Source of the DNA: Candidatus Kapaibacterium sp.
GTDB lineage: Bacteria; Bacteroidota; Ignavibacteria; Kapaibacteriales; WFXC01
Direction: 5' to 3'
Assembly (NCBI GenBank): GCA_015490805.1
Contig: WFXC01000018.1
Location: forward strand, 1-64,000
Length of the DNA stretch: 64,000 bases
Below the pieces are notes generated by a model. The model was given only the letters and a program-made list of their open reading frames with translations. It searched no databases and had not been told where the DNA came from. This document shows, piece after piece, positions 24,642-36,600 of this stretch (position 1 is its first letter; every line of letters starts with the position of its first letter). The translations under genes were made by a program, and so were the position numbers.

Positions 24642-27600
24642 TCAACCGGTAGTGTGAAGGGGAGGTAAAGCAGTGGTGGCAATGCGGATGCGACTGCTAC
24701 CATTGGCGGTGGGTTCAACAATGACCTGCGTCTGAAATCGCTCGCGGATGCTGTCTAAGTGAGAGATGATCCCGATGCGTTTTCCTTCTGCTTCCAGTTT
24801 TTCCAGAAGCAGCAGGAGTTGATCCAGATGTTGTTCGTCCAGGCTGCCGAAGCCTTCGTCGATAAAGAGGGTATCCATCCGGGTTCGCTGGCGTGACAGG
24901 TCGGACAGTGCCAGCGCTAAGGCGATGGAGGTCAGGAAGGTTTCGCCGCCCGAAAGGGATTTGATTGGGCGGGGTTGGTTGGCAAAGTAGCGGTCGAGAA
25001 TCTGGATTTCCATTTCATTTGCCCGCTGAAGGTGATACCGCGAGGCTAAGAGTGCCAGATAACGGTTCGCTTGCTGTAGCAAAATATCCAGCGTGTACCG
25101 CTGAACAAATTTGACCAGTTCCTTGCGCCCAATAAGTTTTTCCAGTTGCTCCCATCGCTGCCGCTCTCTGCGGATCTTCCGCAGCTCTTTTTCCAGTGCC
25201 TTTGCTTTGCTTTGTTGTTCCTGCAACGTTGCAAGTTGTTGCTCCAGCTTGCCAATCGTCTGGTGAAGATTGTTTAACTGTTTTCGGACCGCTACTTTCT
25301 GTTGCTGCAAAGTTTCCAGCGATTGCGGTGGTGGTTGCTGCAGCAGTTGCTGAAGCTGCGACTGAAGCTCCTGGATCGTTGCCTGCTTGTGCTGGAGCTG
25401 GATCTGGAACGTTCGCAATTGTTCTTCTAAGGTCTCGAAAGCCTCACGGTTTGCCAGGAGGCGGTGGGCGGCGTCGAAAGAGTCTAAGCTGGCTTGCTGC
25501 AGGAGCGGCTGAAGCTGCTCGTGGAGTGCTTGCAATTGCTGTTGTATGGTTTGTTGCCGCTCCACAAGGGTTTGTAGTTGTGTTGCAGCAGCAGTATGCT
25601 GACGGCGAAGCGCTTCCAGTTGCTGCTGATGGCTCTTTTCCGCTTGCTTGAGTTGCTCAAGCTGTCGATGTGCCTGCTCCCACTCCTGCTGCGGGTGACG
25701 ATCACCCCACCGTCGTCGATATTCCTGTTCGTTTTCAGTGAGTTCCTGCTTGAGTTGCGTGTATTGATGACGCTTGCGCTGTAGTGTCGCTTCCTTTTGC
25801 TCTATCTGCTTCATAATGCGATGGTATCGCTGCTCTGCCCGATCGAGCTCCTGCTGGTATTGACGCAGGCGAGAGTGGTGCTCCTGCCATTGGTCAATGA
25901 TGCGCTGGAGTTGCTCGGTGGCCGTGATGGGAGTGCCTGCCAGTTCCGCTAAGCGGGCAAGGAGTGGGTGGTGTGCAGCCTGTGCTGCTGCTACTTCCGA
26001 TCGCTGCTTTGTGAGTTGTTGGTGCTGCGCAGCTTTTGCTGCATACACTCCTTTGAGCTGCTCCAGTTGGTCGCGCTGGCGCTGAAGCTGCCGCTCCCGC
26101 TGTTCCAGTTGCTCTTGTGAGATTTCCATTGCTGGAGCAGCAGGGGGCGAAGAGGTAGCACCTGGATGATGCAGTGAGCCGCACACGGGACACGGCTCGC
26201 CGGGTTGCAGCGAAGAGCGAAGGCGAGCAATGAGATCATGCTCAATCTCGGTGAGATGGTGCGTTTTCCATTGCGCCAGTTGTTGCTCCTCCCGCTCGAT
26301 TTTTGCCTGGAGTTCCTGCTGTTTCTGCTGCAAGCTGGTCATTTCCTGATGCAGCGCCGCAAGCTCTGCATCAATTTGTTGCAAACGCTGGCGCAAGTGC
26401 GGCTCTTCGCGCAGGGCACTGGCGAATTCGGATTGTTGCTGGAGAATTTGATGGTAGTTCGCGTGGGTATTGACCCATTGGTGAATGCGATCGATTTCCT
26501 GGCGATGGTGTGCGATTAGCTGCTGCTCTTCTTCCGCTGCTTTTTGCAACTCGCGCAGCTCCTGTTTCAGCGTTTTGCCCTGCTCTGCCAGATCCTGCAA
26601 ATATCGACGTTGCTCACGGATTTTCGTTTCCAGCATCTGATGATCCTGAAGCTCTTTTTGCAGGTGTTGCAACTGTTGCTCCTGCTGCTCCCGCTGGTGG
26701 GCGATCGTTTCCAGCTTCTGTGTGGCATCGGTGATCTGGCGGGTAAGCTCCTGAATTTGTTGCTGGTGTTCCTCAATGCTCTGGTTGATTGTATGGCGTT
26801 CGGCTGCCAGTTGGGCATACCGGTCGAATAATGCAGCATAGTCGCGGAGCTGGCGGTATTGGGGGAGTGCAGTAGCCTGTTGCTGGAGGTGCTGGTGCTG
26901 CCGCTGGAGTTCCTCCCATTGCACCTGATGCCGCTGGAGCTCTTGCTGCTGCTGCTGAATCTGTTTCCACAGCTCTATGTGCTGCTCCAGTTCCTGAAGC
27001 TGCTGCTGATATGTTGCTGCTTGAGATTGCAACGTACGGAGTTCTTTTGTGATCGACTCGATGGCTTCCGGAGTAGCCTCAGCGAAGTCCTGGAGTCGGA
27101 TTGTTAATTGCTCTTCCTGCGCGCGCAGATCCTCTGCCTGCTGTTTGACAACCGCTTCAACATCGGCGTAAATCGTTGTTCCGGTCAGTTGTTGCAGCAA
27201 TTCTGCTTTGTCCTTCGGCTGTGCCTGGATGAATTGCGCAAAAGCGCCCTGCATCAGGATCATAGAGCGATACATTCGCTCAAAGCTCAGACCCAGGCGC
27301 TGTTCGACGGCTTTTGGCACGCGAGAGCTACCTGTTTCCACAATCTGCTCGGTAGGCGTTAATTGTACCAGCTCCATTGCTTTGTTGCCGGATTTGCAGT
27401 TGAACTCCCACCGACAGCGGTACTGTTCTGAAGCGATGGCAAAGGTGAGTTCCACGAAACCTGAAGCGGCACCCCGCGTAATGATCAATTCACCGGGTGA
27501 TTTTTTGCCGTAGCGGAAAACTTTGTCGAATAATGCTAAGGTGATGGCATCCAGAATGGTGGATTTTCCAGCGCCGGTGGGACCGACAATGGCAAAGATA

Positions 27601-27695
27601 CCTGTTTCAGAAAGCGGTGGCTGGGTAAAGTCGATCGTTTGTGGCGGCGCTTGGAGCGAAGCAATGTTGGAAATCGTGATCTTGAGAATTTTCAT
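24642..27695 (-). CDS. sbcC: Nuclease subunit SbcC (Rad50-like SMC ATPase)
   Basis: This 1017-residue ATPase, with SbcD, removes hairpins and opens DNA ends during repair. The N-terminal Walker A GPTGAGKS is at residues 38-45. Two long, very glutamine-rich coiled coils follow, separated by a zinc hook CPVCGSLHHPG. The C-terminal lobe has the signature LSGGETFLTS and Walker B LFIDEGFGSLDE. The start at 27695 overlaps the sbcD stop (ATGA); the frame extending to 27794 lies inside sbcD. The stop lies 19 bases from the convergent queA stop. Confidence 0.95.
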   Translation of the reverse strand: MKILKITISNIASLQAPPQTIDFTQPPLSETGIFAIVGPTGAGKSTILDAITLALFDKVFRYGKKSPGELIITRGAASGFVELTFAIASEQYRCRWEFNCKSGNKAMELVQLTPTEQIVETGSSRVPKAVEQRLGLSFERMYRSMILMQGAFAQFIQAQPKDKAELLQQLTGTTIYADVEAVVKQQAEDLRAQEEQLTIRLQDFAEATPEAIESITKELRTLQSQAATYQQQLQELEQHIELWKQIQQQQQELQRHQVQWEELQRQHQHLQQQATALPQYRQLRDYAALFDRYAQLAAERHTINQSIEEHQQQIQELTRQITDATQKLETIAHQREQQEQQLQHLQKELQDHQMLETKIREQRRYLQDLAEQGKTLKQELRELQKAAEEEQQLIAHHRQEIDRIHQWVNTHANYHQILQQQSEFASALREEPHLRQRLQQIDAELAALHQEMTSLQQKQQELQAKIEREEQQLAQWKTHHLTEIEHDLIARLRSSLQPGEPCPVCGSLHHPGATSSPPAAPAMEISQEQLEQRERQLQRQRDQLEQLKGVYAAKAAQHQQLTKQRSEVAAAQAAHHPLLARLAELAGTPITATEQLQRIIDQWQEHHSRLRQYQQELDRAEQRYHRIMKQIEQKEATLQRKRHQYTQLKQELTENEQEYRRRWGDRHPQQEWEQAHRQLEQLKQAEKSHQQQLEALRRQHTAAATQLQTLVERQQTIQQQLQALHEQLQPLLQQASLDSFDAAHRLLANREAFETLEEQLRTFQIQLQHKQATIQELQSQLQQLLQQPPPQSLETLQQQKVAVRKQLNNLHQTIGKLEQQLATLQEQQSKAKALEKELRKIRRERQRWEQLEKLIGRKELVKFVQRYTLDILLQQANRYLALLASRYHLQRANEMEIQILDRYFANQPRPIKSLSGGETFLTSIALALALSDLSRQRTRMDTLFIDEGFGSLDEQHLDQLLLLLEKLEAEGKRIGIISHLDSIRERFQTQVIVEPTANGSSRIRIATTALPPLHTTG

Positions 27696-28894
27696 TCTGC
27701 TACTGCTGATTGTTCCTGCGCACGCTGGAGGGCCTGGTGAAAATATTTGCGGAGAATTTTTTGTTGTTTTTTGTCGATGCCGCGTTCCTCGCACAGTTTT
27801 TCGAACATTGTTTCTGGCTGTAAGGCAGCAATGAGATCAAGTTGAGGGAATCGGTCAATGTGCTCGCCCGGTCGATCTGTGACCGATTGGATCTGGAGAA
27901 TTTCAGCATTGCGGTCCGCGGCAGCATTCCGCAGGGTTTCGATAACATCGATCCCGACGGCTGGGGCTTCAACAAGACAGGAGATCCAGGGAGAAAGTTC
28001 CAAATCGTTGGGCAGTGCCTCCACCGCTTCCAGGAGCTGGTCGACAGTGCCGCGAAGTACTTTGAGGAGCCGGAACTGCGGTACGGTGAGGAACTCGATT
28101 TCCACGGTGTTTGAATTTTGCCAGTTGCCAAAGATGACACCGTGCGGCACAGCGACCTCGTCAAAACTGAGCGGGATCGGAGCACCGCTGTACACGATCT
28201 CGGTCGCGCCTGCAACGTGCTGGTAGCGGTGAATGTGTCCAAGTGCGACATAGTCGAAGGTGTCGGGGAAAATGGCGCTGGGGACACTCCCCAGGTTCCC
28301 AATGTGGACGATTCGTTCACTTCCGGCTGTTTTTGCCGCCCGAACGAATAAATGTCCCATCGCAATCACTTTTTGACCGGGCGATTTCCGCTGAGCAGCA
28401 GTTGTTGCAATGTGCTGGTAGAACTGTTCAATGGCTTCGATAATGCGACGTTCGCGTTCTTCAACGCTGAGCCCTGCTGAGCTCTGCACGATGTCCCTTT
28501 CGCGAAGGAATGGGACAGCAGCGATCAGGAGGTCATCGGATTCAACGAAAATGTTTTCGTCTTCTGGCGTGCTGACCAGCGTTGCGTTGAGAGCGGTGAG
28601 GATCGGAGCGAAAGCCTGCAATAGCGCTGCAGAGTCGTGATTACCAGCGATCCAGACGGATCGTTCCACCGGCGTTTCCGTTGCCATTCGATGGAGGAAG
28701 GTAAAAAACAGGCGCAGGGATTCGTGGGATGGGTTGGGATGATCAAAAATGTCTCCGGCGTGCAGAAAGAGCGACACCTGATGATCGCGCAGCGTATCGA
28801 TGAGCCAGTTGAGAAACCGTTGATGCTCTTCGGTGCGCGTTCGATCAAAAAACACCTGCCCCAGGTGCCAGTCAGAGGTATGTAAAAATTTCAT
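27692..28894 (-). CDS. sbcD: Nuclease subunit SbcD (Mre11-like exonuclease)
   Basis: This 400-residue metallophosphoesterase is the nuclease of the SbcCD complex. The metal-binding motifs are in order: SDWHLGQ (about 7-13), LHAGDIFDH, IAGNHDS, MGHLF and LGHIHRYQ. It is the first gene of the sbcDC pair and shares a 4-base overlap with sbcC. It is divergent from metG, with about 100 bases between the start codons. Confidence 0.95.
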   Translation of the reverse strand: MKFLHTSDWHLGQVFFDRTRTEEHQRFLNWLIDTLRDHQVSLFLHAGDIFDHPNPSHESLRLFFTFLHRMATETPVERSVWIAGNHDSAALLQAFAPILTALNATLVSTPEDENIFVESDDLLIAAVPFLRERDIVQSSAGLSVEERERRIIEAIEQFYQHIATTAAQRKSPGQKVIAMGHLFVRAAKTAGSERIVHIGNLGSVPSAIFPDTFDYVALGHIHRYQHVAGATEIVYSGAPIPLSFDEVAVPHGVIFGNWQNSNTVEIEFLTVPQFRLLKVLRGTVDQLLEAVEALPNDLELSPWISCLVEAPAVGIDVIETLRNAAADRNAEILQIQSVTDRPGEHIDRFPQLDLIAALQPETMFEKLCEERGIDKKQQKILRKYFHQALQRAQEQSAVAE

Positions 28895-28954
28895 TTTCCT
28901 GCTGTGTTCTTTTGGTCATTGAACGATTGAGCCGACCAATTCCTGTGATTTCAC

Positions 28955-28962
28955 TACTTTTG
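28955..28962 (+). promoter_or_regulatory. Predicted -7 box for metG
   Basis: TACTTTTG followed by C fits TAnnTTTG(C). The nearest TTG (28927) is 25 bases away, longer than the usual spacing. The metG start codon is 32 bases downstream. Confidence 0.5.
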
Positions 28963-28994
28963 CACCTTGTGTAACAAACGAAGCAGCAGGAATA

Positions 28995-31136
28995 ATGGCG
29001 TGGAGTCGGACACTGGTGACGTCGGCATTGCCGTACGCAAATGGATACATTCATCTGGGACATTTAGCGGGCGCTTACCTGCCGGCGGATATGTATGTGC
29101 GATTCTTGCGACTCAACGGAGAGTCGGTGCTTTACATCTGCGGTTCGGATGAACACGGCGTGCCCATTTTGATTGCGGCGGAGAAGGAGGGCAAAACGCC
29201 GCAGGAAATTGCGGATAAGTATCACTTTGCCAATCTGGAAGCATTCCAGCGCTTTGGGATGAGCTTTGACTACTATGGGCGAACCACGGATCCCGTACAC
29301 CACCGAACCGCTCAGGAGTTTTTTCTGATGCTTTACCAGAAAGGATATCTGGAGGAACGAGAAGTGGAGCAATTTTATGATCCGGAAGCGCAGATGTTCC
29401 TGCCTGACCGGTATGTGGAGGGCATTTGCCCGGTCTGTGGATATGAGCGAGCGCGGGGAGATCAATGCGATCGATGCGGGGCGTATTATGATCAACTGGA
29501 ACTGAAACAGCCGGTCAGCCTGGTATCTGGAAAACCACCGATCGTAAAGAAAACACGGCATTGGTATTTCAAGCTGAGCCAGTTTCAACAGGCACTGGAG
29601 GAATATGTGGAGGCGCATTCGGACGATTGGAAAGAAAATGTTTTGCAACAGGTTCGATCGTGGCTGAAGCAGGGATTAGCAGATCGACCGGTCACGCGGG
29701 ATTTGCCGTGGGGAGTGCCGGTGCCCCTGGAAAATGCTCAGGGGAAAGTGCTGTACGTATGGTTTGAGGCGGTCCTGGGGTATATCTCGGCAACGAAGCG
29801 ATGGGCATCTGACAAAGCACAGCAGCCGGAAGTATGGCAGCAGTGGTGGCAGTCACCTGATACGCGCTACATTGCGTTTATCGGCAAGGATAACATCGTG
29901 TTTCATACGCTCCTGTTTCCTGCGATGTTGATGGCAGCGGAAAATTATATCCTGCCGGACAATGTGCCGGCGAATGAGTTCCTGAATCTGGAAGGGGAGA
30001 AGTTTTCCAAATCGCGGAATTGGAGCATCGATCTACGCGATTATTTGCAGGATTTCCCCGAAGACGAACACGTGGATATGCTGCGATATGCGCTGGCAGC
30101 CAATTTGCCGGAAACGCGGGATTCGGATTTTCGGTGGAAGGATTTTCAGTCCAGAGTCAACAACGAGCTGATCGCTGCTTTCGGCAATTTTGTCCATCGC
30201 ACCTTGCAGTTTTTGAAAAAGAATTTTCAGAGTCGGCTGCCAGAATTCCCGGAGTGGCAGGAATTACAAACGGTGTGGAATGGGATCTGGGAGCAGCGGT
30301 CGAAGGAAATGCTGCAAACAACAGGGGAGATGCTGACGGATCCAGAAAAAGAACTGCTGCAGACGTTGCTGGATCTGGATCAGAGCATTGATTCAGCGTA
30401 CCGGCATTTTCGATTTCGGGAGGCAACGGCAGCAACGCTGGATGTTGCGAAGGCAGCAAATAAATTTTTCAACGATTCAGCGCCCTGGGTATCGATCAAA
30501 AAAGATTCAGCACAGGCGGCACGAACGCTGTATGTCTGCGTTCATCTCTGCGCTGCTCTGTCCACGCTCTTTGAGCCACTGACTCCCTACAGTTGCCAGA
30601 AGTTGCGGCAATTGTTGAATCTATCGGAGCCACTGCCGTGGCAATCGGCTTTCCGTCTGTTCCTTCAGCCCGGACATTCCTGCCAGCCGCCGCAGCTTTT
30701 ATTCCACAAGATAGAAGATTCCCGCATCGAGGCGCAGATTGCGAAGCTGGGGGAGGGAAGCAGCGAGGCAAAGTCGGAGGAAGTCTCCCATTCAGAAGAG
30801 GAAACAGAAAACTTGGTTTCATACGAAGAATTTTCCCGCTTGCAGCTCCGCATTGCCACGATTGTCAAAGCAGAACCCATTCCAAAATCAAAGAAGCTAC
30901 TGCGATTGGAGATTGATCTGGGCACAGAACGGCGGCAAATTGTCGCAGGCATTGCTCAGCAGTATGCACCGGAGGAACTGATAGGAAAACAAATTGTGGT
31001 TGTGGCAAACCTGCAGCCAGCGAAGATTATGGGGGTTGAGTCTCAGGCGATGCTGCTGGCAGCGCATTCCGATGATGGCAAGCTGGCGTTGCTGGTGCCC
31101 GATGCCTCGATGCCGCCCGGATCACCGGTGCGGTAG
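28995..31136 (+). CDS. metG: Methionine-tRNA ligase
   Basis: This 713-residue enzyme charges tRNA-Met. The HIGH-type motif occurs as YIHLGHLAGAYLP near residue 17. The zinc-binding pairs CPVC and CDRC lie at about 143-162, and the KMSKS-type loop is KFSKS at about 336. The extra 110 residues at the C-terminus, beginning YEEFSRLQLRIATIVKAEPI, are the tRNA-binding (Trbp111-like) domain found in dimeric bacterial MetRS. It is the full-length form with a knuckle and appended domain. Confidence 0.96.
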   Translation: MAWSRTLVTSALPYANGYIHLGHLAGAYLPADMYVRFLRLNGESVLYICGSDEHGVPILIAAEKEGKTPQEIADKYHFANLEAFQRFGMSFDYYGRTTDPVHHRTAQEFFLMLYQKGYLEEREVEQFYDPEAQMFLPDRYVEGICPVCGYERARGDQCDRCGAYYDQLELKQPVSLVSGKPPIVKKTRHWYFKLSQFQQALEEYVEAHSDDWKENVLQQVRSWLKQGLADRPVTRDLPWGVPVPLENAQGKVLYVWFEAVLGYISATKRWASDKAQQPEVWQQWWQSPDTRYIAFIGKDNIVFHTLLFPAMLMAAENYILPDNVPANEFLNLEGEKFSKSRNWSIDLRDYLQDFPEDEHVDMLRYALAANLPETRDSDFRWKDFQSRVNNELIAAFGNFVHRTLQFLKKNFQSRLPEFPEWQELQTVWNGIWEQRSKEMLQTTGEMLTDPEKELLQTLLDLDQSIDSAYRHFRFREATAATLDVAKAANKFFNDSAPWVSIKKDSAQAARTLYVCVHLCAALSTLFEPLTPYSCQKLRQLLNLSEPLPWQSAFRLFLQPGHSCQPPQLLFHKIEDSRIEAQIAKLGEGSSEAKSEEVSHSEEETENLVSYEEFSRLQLRIATIVKAEPIPKSKKLLRLEIDLGTERRQIVAGIAQQYAPEELIGKQIVVVANLQPAKIMGVESQAMLLAAHSDDGKLALLVPDASMPPGSPVR

Positions 31137-31535
31137 CAGATGCTCCACAGGCAGAAGCTGGACACGGGAAAGCTGGCGGTTCTAAAGCGTTGCGAAGATA
31201 AGACGGGGATGAATGCTGCGGCAGCGGAAGTTTCTGAGCTTTCTACTTTGAGAAAGGGGTGGAGCATAAACTGCTTACCGGTCCGAAACCTGAAAACTCC
31301 GTAGCGACAGGGCCCACACGCTACTGCGTCCATTGAATTGTTGAGAATAAGGGAAACGAAAGAAGGGGGCATAGGAGATCGAAAATAGCGCCTGCCAGCA
31401 CAAAGCAATGGTATTCCTTGTTGTGGAAAGTATCGGTGCTCTTCAGAGCAGTTAGCTACTGTTTGAGAATTTTTCCTTATTATTGTGGAGTTGAAGATAT
31501 TAGACTGTGCAGTAGAAATAGGGACATAGGTATCG
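31137..31535. other. Gap between metG and the copper ATPase gene; nothing definite
   Basis: This stretch of 399 bases holds no convincing gene. A 121-codon minus-strand frame (31043-31408) lies partly antisense to metG and has a composition unlike the real genes. No terminator with a T-run and no repeat unit of the dispersed family is seen. The region should contain the promoter of the copper ATPase, but no good -7 box was found. Confidence 0.5.
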
Positions 31536-33596
31536 ATGCAAGACCATCAACATCAACGGAAGGAACATTCGATGCATACGGAGCAAAGAGGAAAGCAAGG
31601 CTCTGGAGAGCACGAACACCAACAGGGAGCAAAACATCACGATCATCACGCGCATATGATTGCTCAATTTCGCCGCCGATTCTGGGTTTCTCTGATCCTA
31701 ACCATTCCAATTCTGCTGCTTTCTCCAATGCTGCAGACGCTCTTTGGCATTGAGGGAATTGTGCGGTTCAATGGGGATACGTATGTTCTCTGGGGATTGG
31801 CGACGATCATTTTTCTCTACGGCGGTTTTCCCTTCCTGAAAGGATTTTACGAAGAACTTCGGAAGCGCAAACCGGGGATGATGACACTCATTGCCGTGGC
31901 GATTTCCAGTGCCTATTTCTACAGCAGTGCAGTGGTTTTTGGATTGCCGGGGAAGATGTTTTTCTGGGAACTGGCAACGTTGATCGACGTGATGTTGCTG
32001 GGACACTGGATTGAGATGCGGTCGGTAATGGGAGCTTCACGGGCACTGGAAGCGCTGGTGAAGCTGATGCCAGTGGAAGCCCATAAGAAATTGCCCGATG
32101 GTACCATCGTGGATGTCCCGGTTTCTGAAGTCCATGTGGGAGATATTCTGATTGTGAAGCCGGGAGAAAAGATTCCTGCTGATGGCGTTATCGTGGAGGG
32201 AGCAACGACTGTGGATGAATCGATGCTCACAGGAGAAAGCAAACCAGTGGCAAAAAAGGTCGGAGATGTTGTGATTGGTGGAGCTATTACGTACGAAGGT
32301 GCCATTACGATTCGGGTGGAGAAAACAGGAAAGGATTCATTCCTTGCGCAGGTGATCGAGCTTGTCCGGCAGGCACAGGCAAGTCGGTCGAAAACTCAGG
32401 ATTTAGCAAATCGCGCCGCAGGGTGGTTAACGGCTATCGCGTTGCTTGGGGGAGCGGTCACGTTTATCGTGTGGATCAGTGTAGCGGAAGCACCACTGGC
32501 ATTTGCAGTGGAGCGGGCTGTGACGGTGATGGTCATCGCGTGTCCGCACGCCCTTGGACTGGCTGTTCCGCTGGTGGTAGCGGTTTCTACGGCGCTGGCA
32601 GCTCGTAATGGATTTTTGCTTCGAGATCGCACCGCTTTCGAGAAAGCCAGACTGTTGACCGCCGTGGTGTTTGATAAAACAGGGACTTTAACGGAGGGGC
32701 GGTTTGGCGTGACCGATGTCGTCAGTTTGGATCCGAAAATTCCAGAGTCGGAGGTGCTACGATATGCTGCTGCTCTGGAAATCTTTTCTGAACATCCTAT
32801 TGCGAAGGCCATTGTCGAAGCGGCAGAAGCACCAGCGAAAGCCGAGCAGTTCCGTGCAATTCCGGGCAAAGGGATCGAGGGCAGTGTCGATGGACGATCG
32901 GTCAAGGTCGTCAGTCCGGGATATTTGCGCGAGCACGGCATCACCTTTGCCCACGACCGTGTTACGCCATTGTTTGAAGCTGGAAAAACCGTCGTGTTTG
33001 TCATTGTCGATGGCACATTGGCTGGCGCTATTGCGCTGGCAGACATTGTTCGAGCGGAATCGAAAGAGGCAGTAGCACAGCTTCGGCAGATGGGCATCCG
33101 GAGCATTATGCTGACCGGGGATAATGCTCAGGTTGCTGCGTGGGTGGCGCGGGAGTTGGGGTTGGACGAGTACTTTGCAGAGGTGTTGCCGCACGAAAAA
33201 GCAGCAAAGATTGAGGAGTTGAAGCAGCGGGGAATGGTGGTTGCAATGGTTGGAGATGGTGTGAACGATGCGCCTGCATTAGTTGCAGCAGACGTCGGCA
33301 TTGCGATTGGTGCAGGTACCGATGTTGCCATTGAATCCGCAGATATTGTGCTGGTTCGTAACGATCCGCGGGATGTGGTCCAGATCATTGAGCTGGCGCG
33401 ATTGACCTATCGGAAAATGGTGCAGAATTTACTGTGGGCAACCGGATATAATGCCATAACCATTCCACTGGCAGCCGGTGTGCTGTACCGGGCAGGAATT
33501 CTGCTCAGTCCCGCCGTCGGCGCTGCTCTGATGTCGCTCAGCACCGTCATCGTTGCCCTCAACGCACGATTTCTCCGCCTGCGCCCAAAGCGGTGA
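31536..33596 (+). CDS. copB: Copper-exporting P-type ATPase, CopB type
   Basis: This 686-residue P1B ATPase pumps copper or silver out of the cytoplasm. The transmembrane metal motif is CPH ([13 protein letters not shown]), marking the CopB branch rather than the CPC branch. A histidine-rich N-terminus (HDHHAHM and others) replaces the usual CxxC domain. Other motifs are TGES, the phosphorylated [16 protein letters not shown] and [10 protein letters not shown]. An ATG at 31572 has a better ribosome-binding site (AAGGAA) and would drop the first 12 histidine-containing residues. No copper regulator is adjacent. Confidence 0.92.
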   Translation: MQDHQHQRKEHSMHTEQRGKQGSGEHEHQQGAKHHDHHAHMIAQFRRRFWVSLILTIPILLLSPMLQTLFGIEGIVRFNGDTYVLWGLATIIFLYGGFPFLKGFYEELRKRKPGMMTLIAVAISSAYFYSSAVVFGLPGKMFFWELATLIDVMLLGHWIEMRSVMGASRALEALVKLMPVEAHKKLPDGTIVDVPVSEVHVGDILIVKPGEKIPADGVIVEGATTVDESMLTGESKPVAKKVGDVVIGGAITYEGAITIRVEKTGKDSFLAQVIELVRQAQASRSKTQDLANRAAGWLTAIALLGGAVTFIVWISVAEAPLAFAVERAVTVMVIACPHALGLAVPLVVAVSTALAARNGFLLRDRTAFEKARLLTAVVFDKTGTLTEGRFGVTDVVSLDPKIPESEVLRYAAALEIFSEHPIAKAIVEAAEAPAKAEQFRAIPGKGIEGSVDGRSVKVVSPGYLREHGITFAHDRVTPLFEAGKTVVFVIVDGTLAGAIALADIVRAESKEAVAQLRQMGIRSIMLTGDNAQVAAWVARELGLDEYFAEVLPHEKAAKIEELKQRGMVVAMVGDGVNDAPALVAADVGIAIGAGTDVAIESADIVLVRNDPRDVVQIIELARLTYRKMVQNLLWATGYNAITIPLAAGVLYRAGILLSPAVGAALMSLSTVIVALNARFLRLRPKR

Positions 33597-33677
33597 GACA
33601 GCATACAGCAGGATGCATTTCTCAGATAAACCTCAAAAAGGGTGTTTGCTTACTGCGAATGCTTTTATCGCCGCCTG

Positions 33678-36600
33678 CTATCGCAGCACTACCATAGGCA
33701 GCACGATGGTACGAGTCCCGTCTGCGATGGTGCAGTAGTAAATCCCTGCTGCCAAGTTGCCAATATACAACATTGCTGATTGTTGCTTCGGTTGTATTTC
33801 CACCGTTCCAAGTTTCTTCCCATAGCTTGAGTAAAGCGTTATCTGAAATGGAACCGATGGACATATCGCCGAAGGAATAGCAACGTATTGCTCAGAAGCA
33901 TGGACGAGGATGGTTGTAGGATGCCAATCTCCGGATTCCGAAACGCCAGTGAAATTTGTTGCACATCCGGTAACCCGTACCCAGTACTCTTCAGGAAATG
34001 CGCTGGGATCAGGATCGCTGAAGTCGTCGCTGACCAGGACAATATCTGCATAGTCAATGCGATGTTGGGGAAGGAAAAGAATCGATAGCGTCGATTGTTG
34101 ATTGGGTGCTAAGGCTATGGGCAGAGGAAGATCGGAGAAGAAAAAGGCATCTGGATCGGAGGCGTTGACGATCAACACTGTATCAATCTGCATCTCTGAT
34201 GTCGAAATGTTGCGCATCCAGATCTGACCAACTTCATTGGAGACTATGCCAATTGGAGCACACTGGAATGAGTATCCCTGCGCCAGTAGATTCGACTGAT
34301 ATGCCTGTCCCTGCAACTTGCTCTGAAGAACATCTCCACTGCGTAAATACACGCTTGCTGTTGCCGTTAAAGTATCATTTGCCGCTGTTGGTTGCAATGG
34401 TGCGTTGAATGACACCCATATCCAGACGGTGTCATTGGGTTGGAGGGTGAAATTTTCCAGTGATGTCAGAGGAATGTTATTCTGTTGATATCCGACGATG
34501 GAAAAGAAAGTCGGAGGCGAAATGAGCAGGTGATCGATGGTGACTGGCGCAGATCCAGCATTGATCAATGCAATGGGAGCAATGTTGTGACTACCAGTAG
34601 GTCTCCAACCCCAGTTGTAACTGGTAAGGAAAGGACGTCCGGCAATGCCTACGCCCCTAACCCTGAAGCTCACTATGGGCGTTCCAGGAATGTTACATCG
34701 TAGGCGAACAGGAATGGAACGTTCACCTTCAGTACTGGGGGTGAAGCAGACACCGTTGAGAAAAATCATCGATCCCGGTGGCAGGACAATGGGAAGGTCG
34801 TGAGAGAAGGAGACTGAAGCTGTGAGGGGAGAGACCTTGGAGATAATCAAGGGTGCAGATCCGGGGTTGTAAAGACGCAGCGGGGGTGCCAGGGGATCAC
34901 CACTGCAACGGCTGGATCCAACGACGACAGCACCAGCATTCCAGTCTTCAACGATCAGGCGCGGCTGGACTCCTTGCCCCCGCAGTATTGCCACTGCTTG
35001 ATTTCCACATTCTGTTTGGATAATGAGCGTGGCGGTTTCCCATTCACCGGGAGAGGAGCGTTCCTGCTGAGGAGCATATTGCAGTGTGACAGCCAGCGTA
35101 TCGCCCGGTGGCAATGTGGTCGGAAGAGGGGGATCAGTGGTGAGGATGGTGAAGGCGGAAGTGGCATTGGAGTCGAGGATAACCCGATGGATTGTCACCG
35201 GTTTGTCCCCGGTGTTGATGCCATACCACTTCTGAGTCTTGGTCGTACCTACCAGGGTTGTGTCGAAGAAAAGGTAAGCAGAGGATCCAATGATGGAAAC
35301 GGATAGGAAGGAGATGCTATCGATCACTATGTTGCCAGCACGATCAGTGACGGCAAAGACTGCTGTTGCATTTCGGGAAGAATCGATGACGTCGATGCGG
35401 AAGATGACGGATCGGATGGGTTCACCGGTATTTTCCATGGAAGCAGGATCGATGAGGACAAGACGACAATTAGAGGATCGGTCTGGTAGCAGTGTAATTT
35501 TACTGATGCCCTGATCGATTTGGCGTGGGACATCGTGGGGATTACCGAATTGGTTTTCAGTTACTTTGAAAGCGGCACTTCGGCAGGATCGAGCAAGCAG
35601 GAAAAGAGAAGGAGCAAGTGTGTCCAGCTCGTCAATTTTGTTGATCAGAGTCGCTGCTGGCCATCCGTAGGATTCCCAGGTAGCAAAGCCGTAGATATAC
35701 CCTCCAAAGGGTGTCTCTCCTTCGATGCGATGGGGCCCAGGATTCACATTCAACACAGCATAATACACATTAGTACCTGGAATCCGCTGGCTAAGAAATG
35801 ACGGAACCCTTTGCCACACATATTGTCCATCTAACTTGATGGTTTTGAGCTTTTGCTGCTTCGGATCATTCGGATCACCAATTGCCAGGATGTTAAGGTA
35901 ATTTTTAGTAAATGCTCGATTTGACGGTGTCTGAAATATACTGCTTTTTCCGTATTGCTCAACAGGAACAATCCAGTAGTAAAATGGATCAAAATTTTGT
36001 GAATTGTCCCAGGCGGATGAATATGAATATTGACATACCAGGACAGGCTTATCAGCTGTCCATACGGAAAATCCACGAATTGACTCCAGTTGTCCCGGTT
36101 GCCATGCGTTCAGATACTCAAAGAATTCCCCTGCGTTAGCGAGAAGGCCAGATAGCTGTCCAATGGTGTCTCCCGTTTGCTTGTCATACCACGTAACTTC
36201 CCAGGTGGTGCTGTCCTGGGATGCAACGATGCGAAAGTAGTCGCCACGATTTTCCCGCAGCAGTTCTCCGGCGATGTACTGTTTGCCCCACGCGTGCACT
36301 GGTGGTGGCATTGTCAATAGATGATCTCGGCTGGTGAATTGCGCAGCAATTGGTATAATGCTCCGGACGTGGTAGGAGATAATGCCAATTGGTTTGGTTG
36401 CGGTGATTTCTGTTCCTGTAATATCAAACAATTGTTCCTGGGATTCGCCAGTAGTCTGAAAGACAAAGGCTTCTCCTTTGTTCAAGGTGATCGTATACAA
36501 TTTGTTCCAATCCCGTGGAAATTGAATTTGTTCTTTGTTGCCTTGCCAGAAAATATATCCGTTGTTCCGACCCCGAAGTCGTATCTGCACCACTGTTCCA

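Noticed and set aside
24642-27695. Tandem repeat in the glutamine-rich stretch of sbcC
   Set aside because: The CAG/CTG-rich pattern follows from coiled-coil codon use and is not a regular tandem repeat.
31043-31408. Minus-strand ORF of 121 codons
   Set aside because: Half is antisense to metG, and the composition is unlike neighbouring genes.
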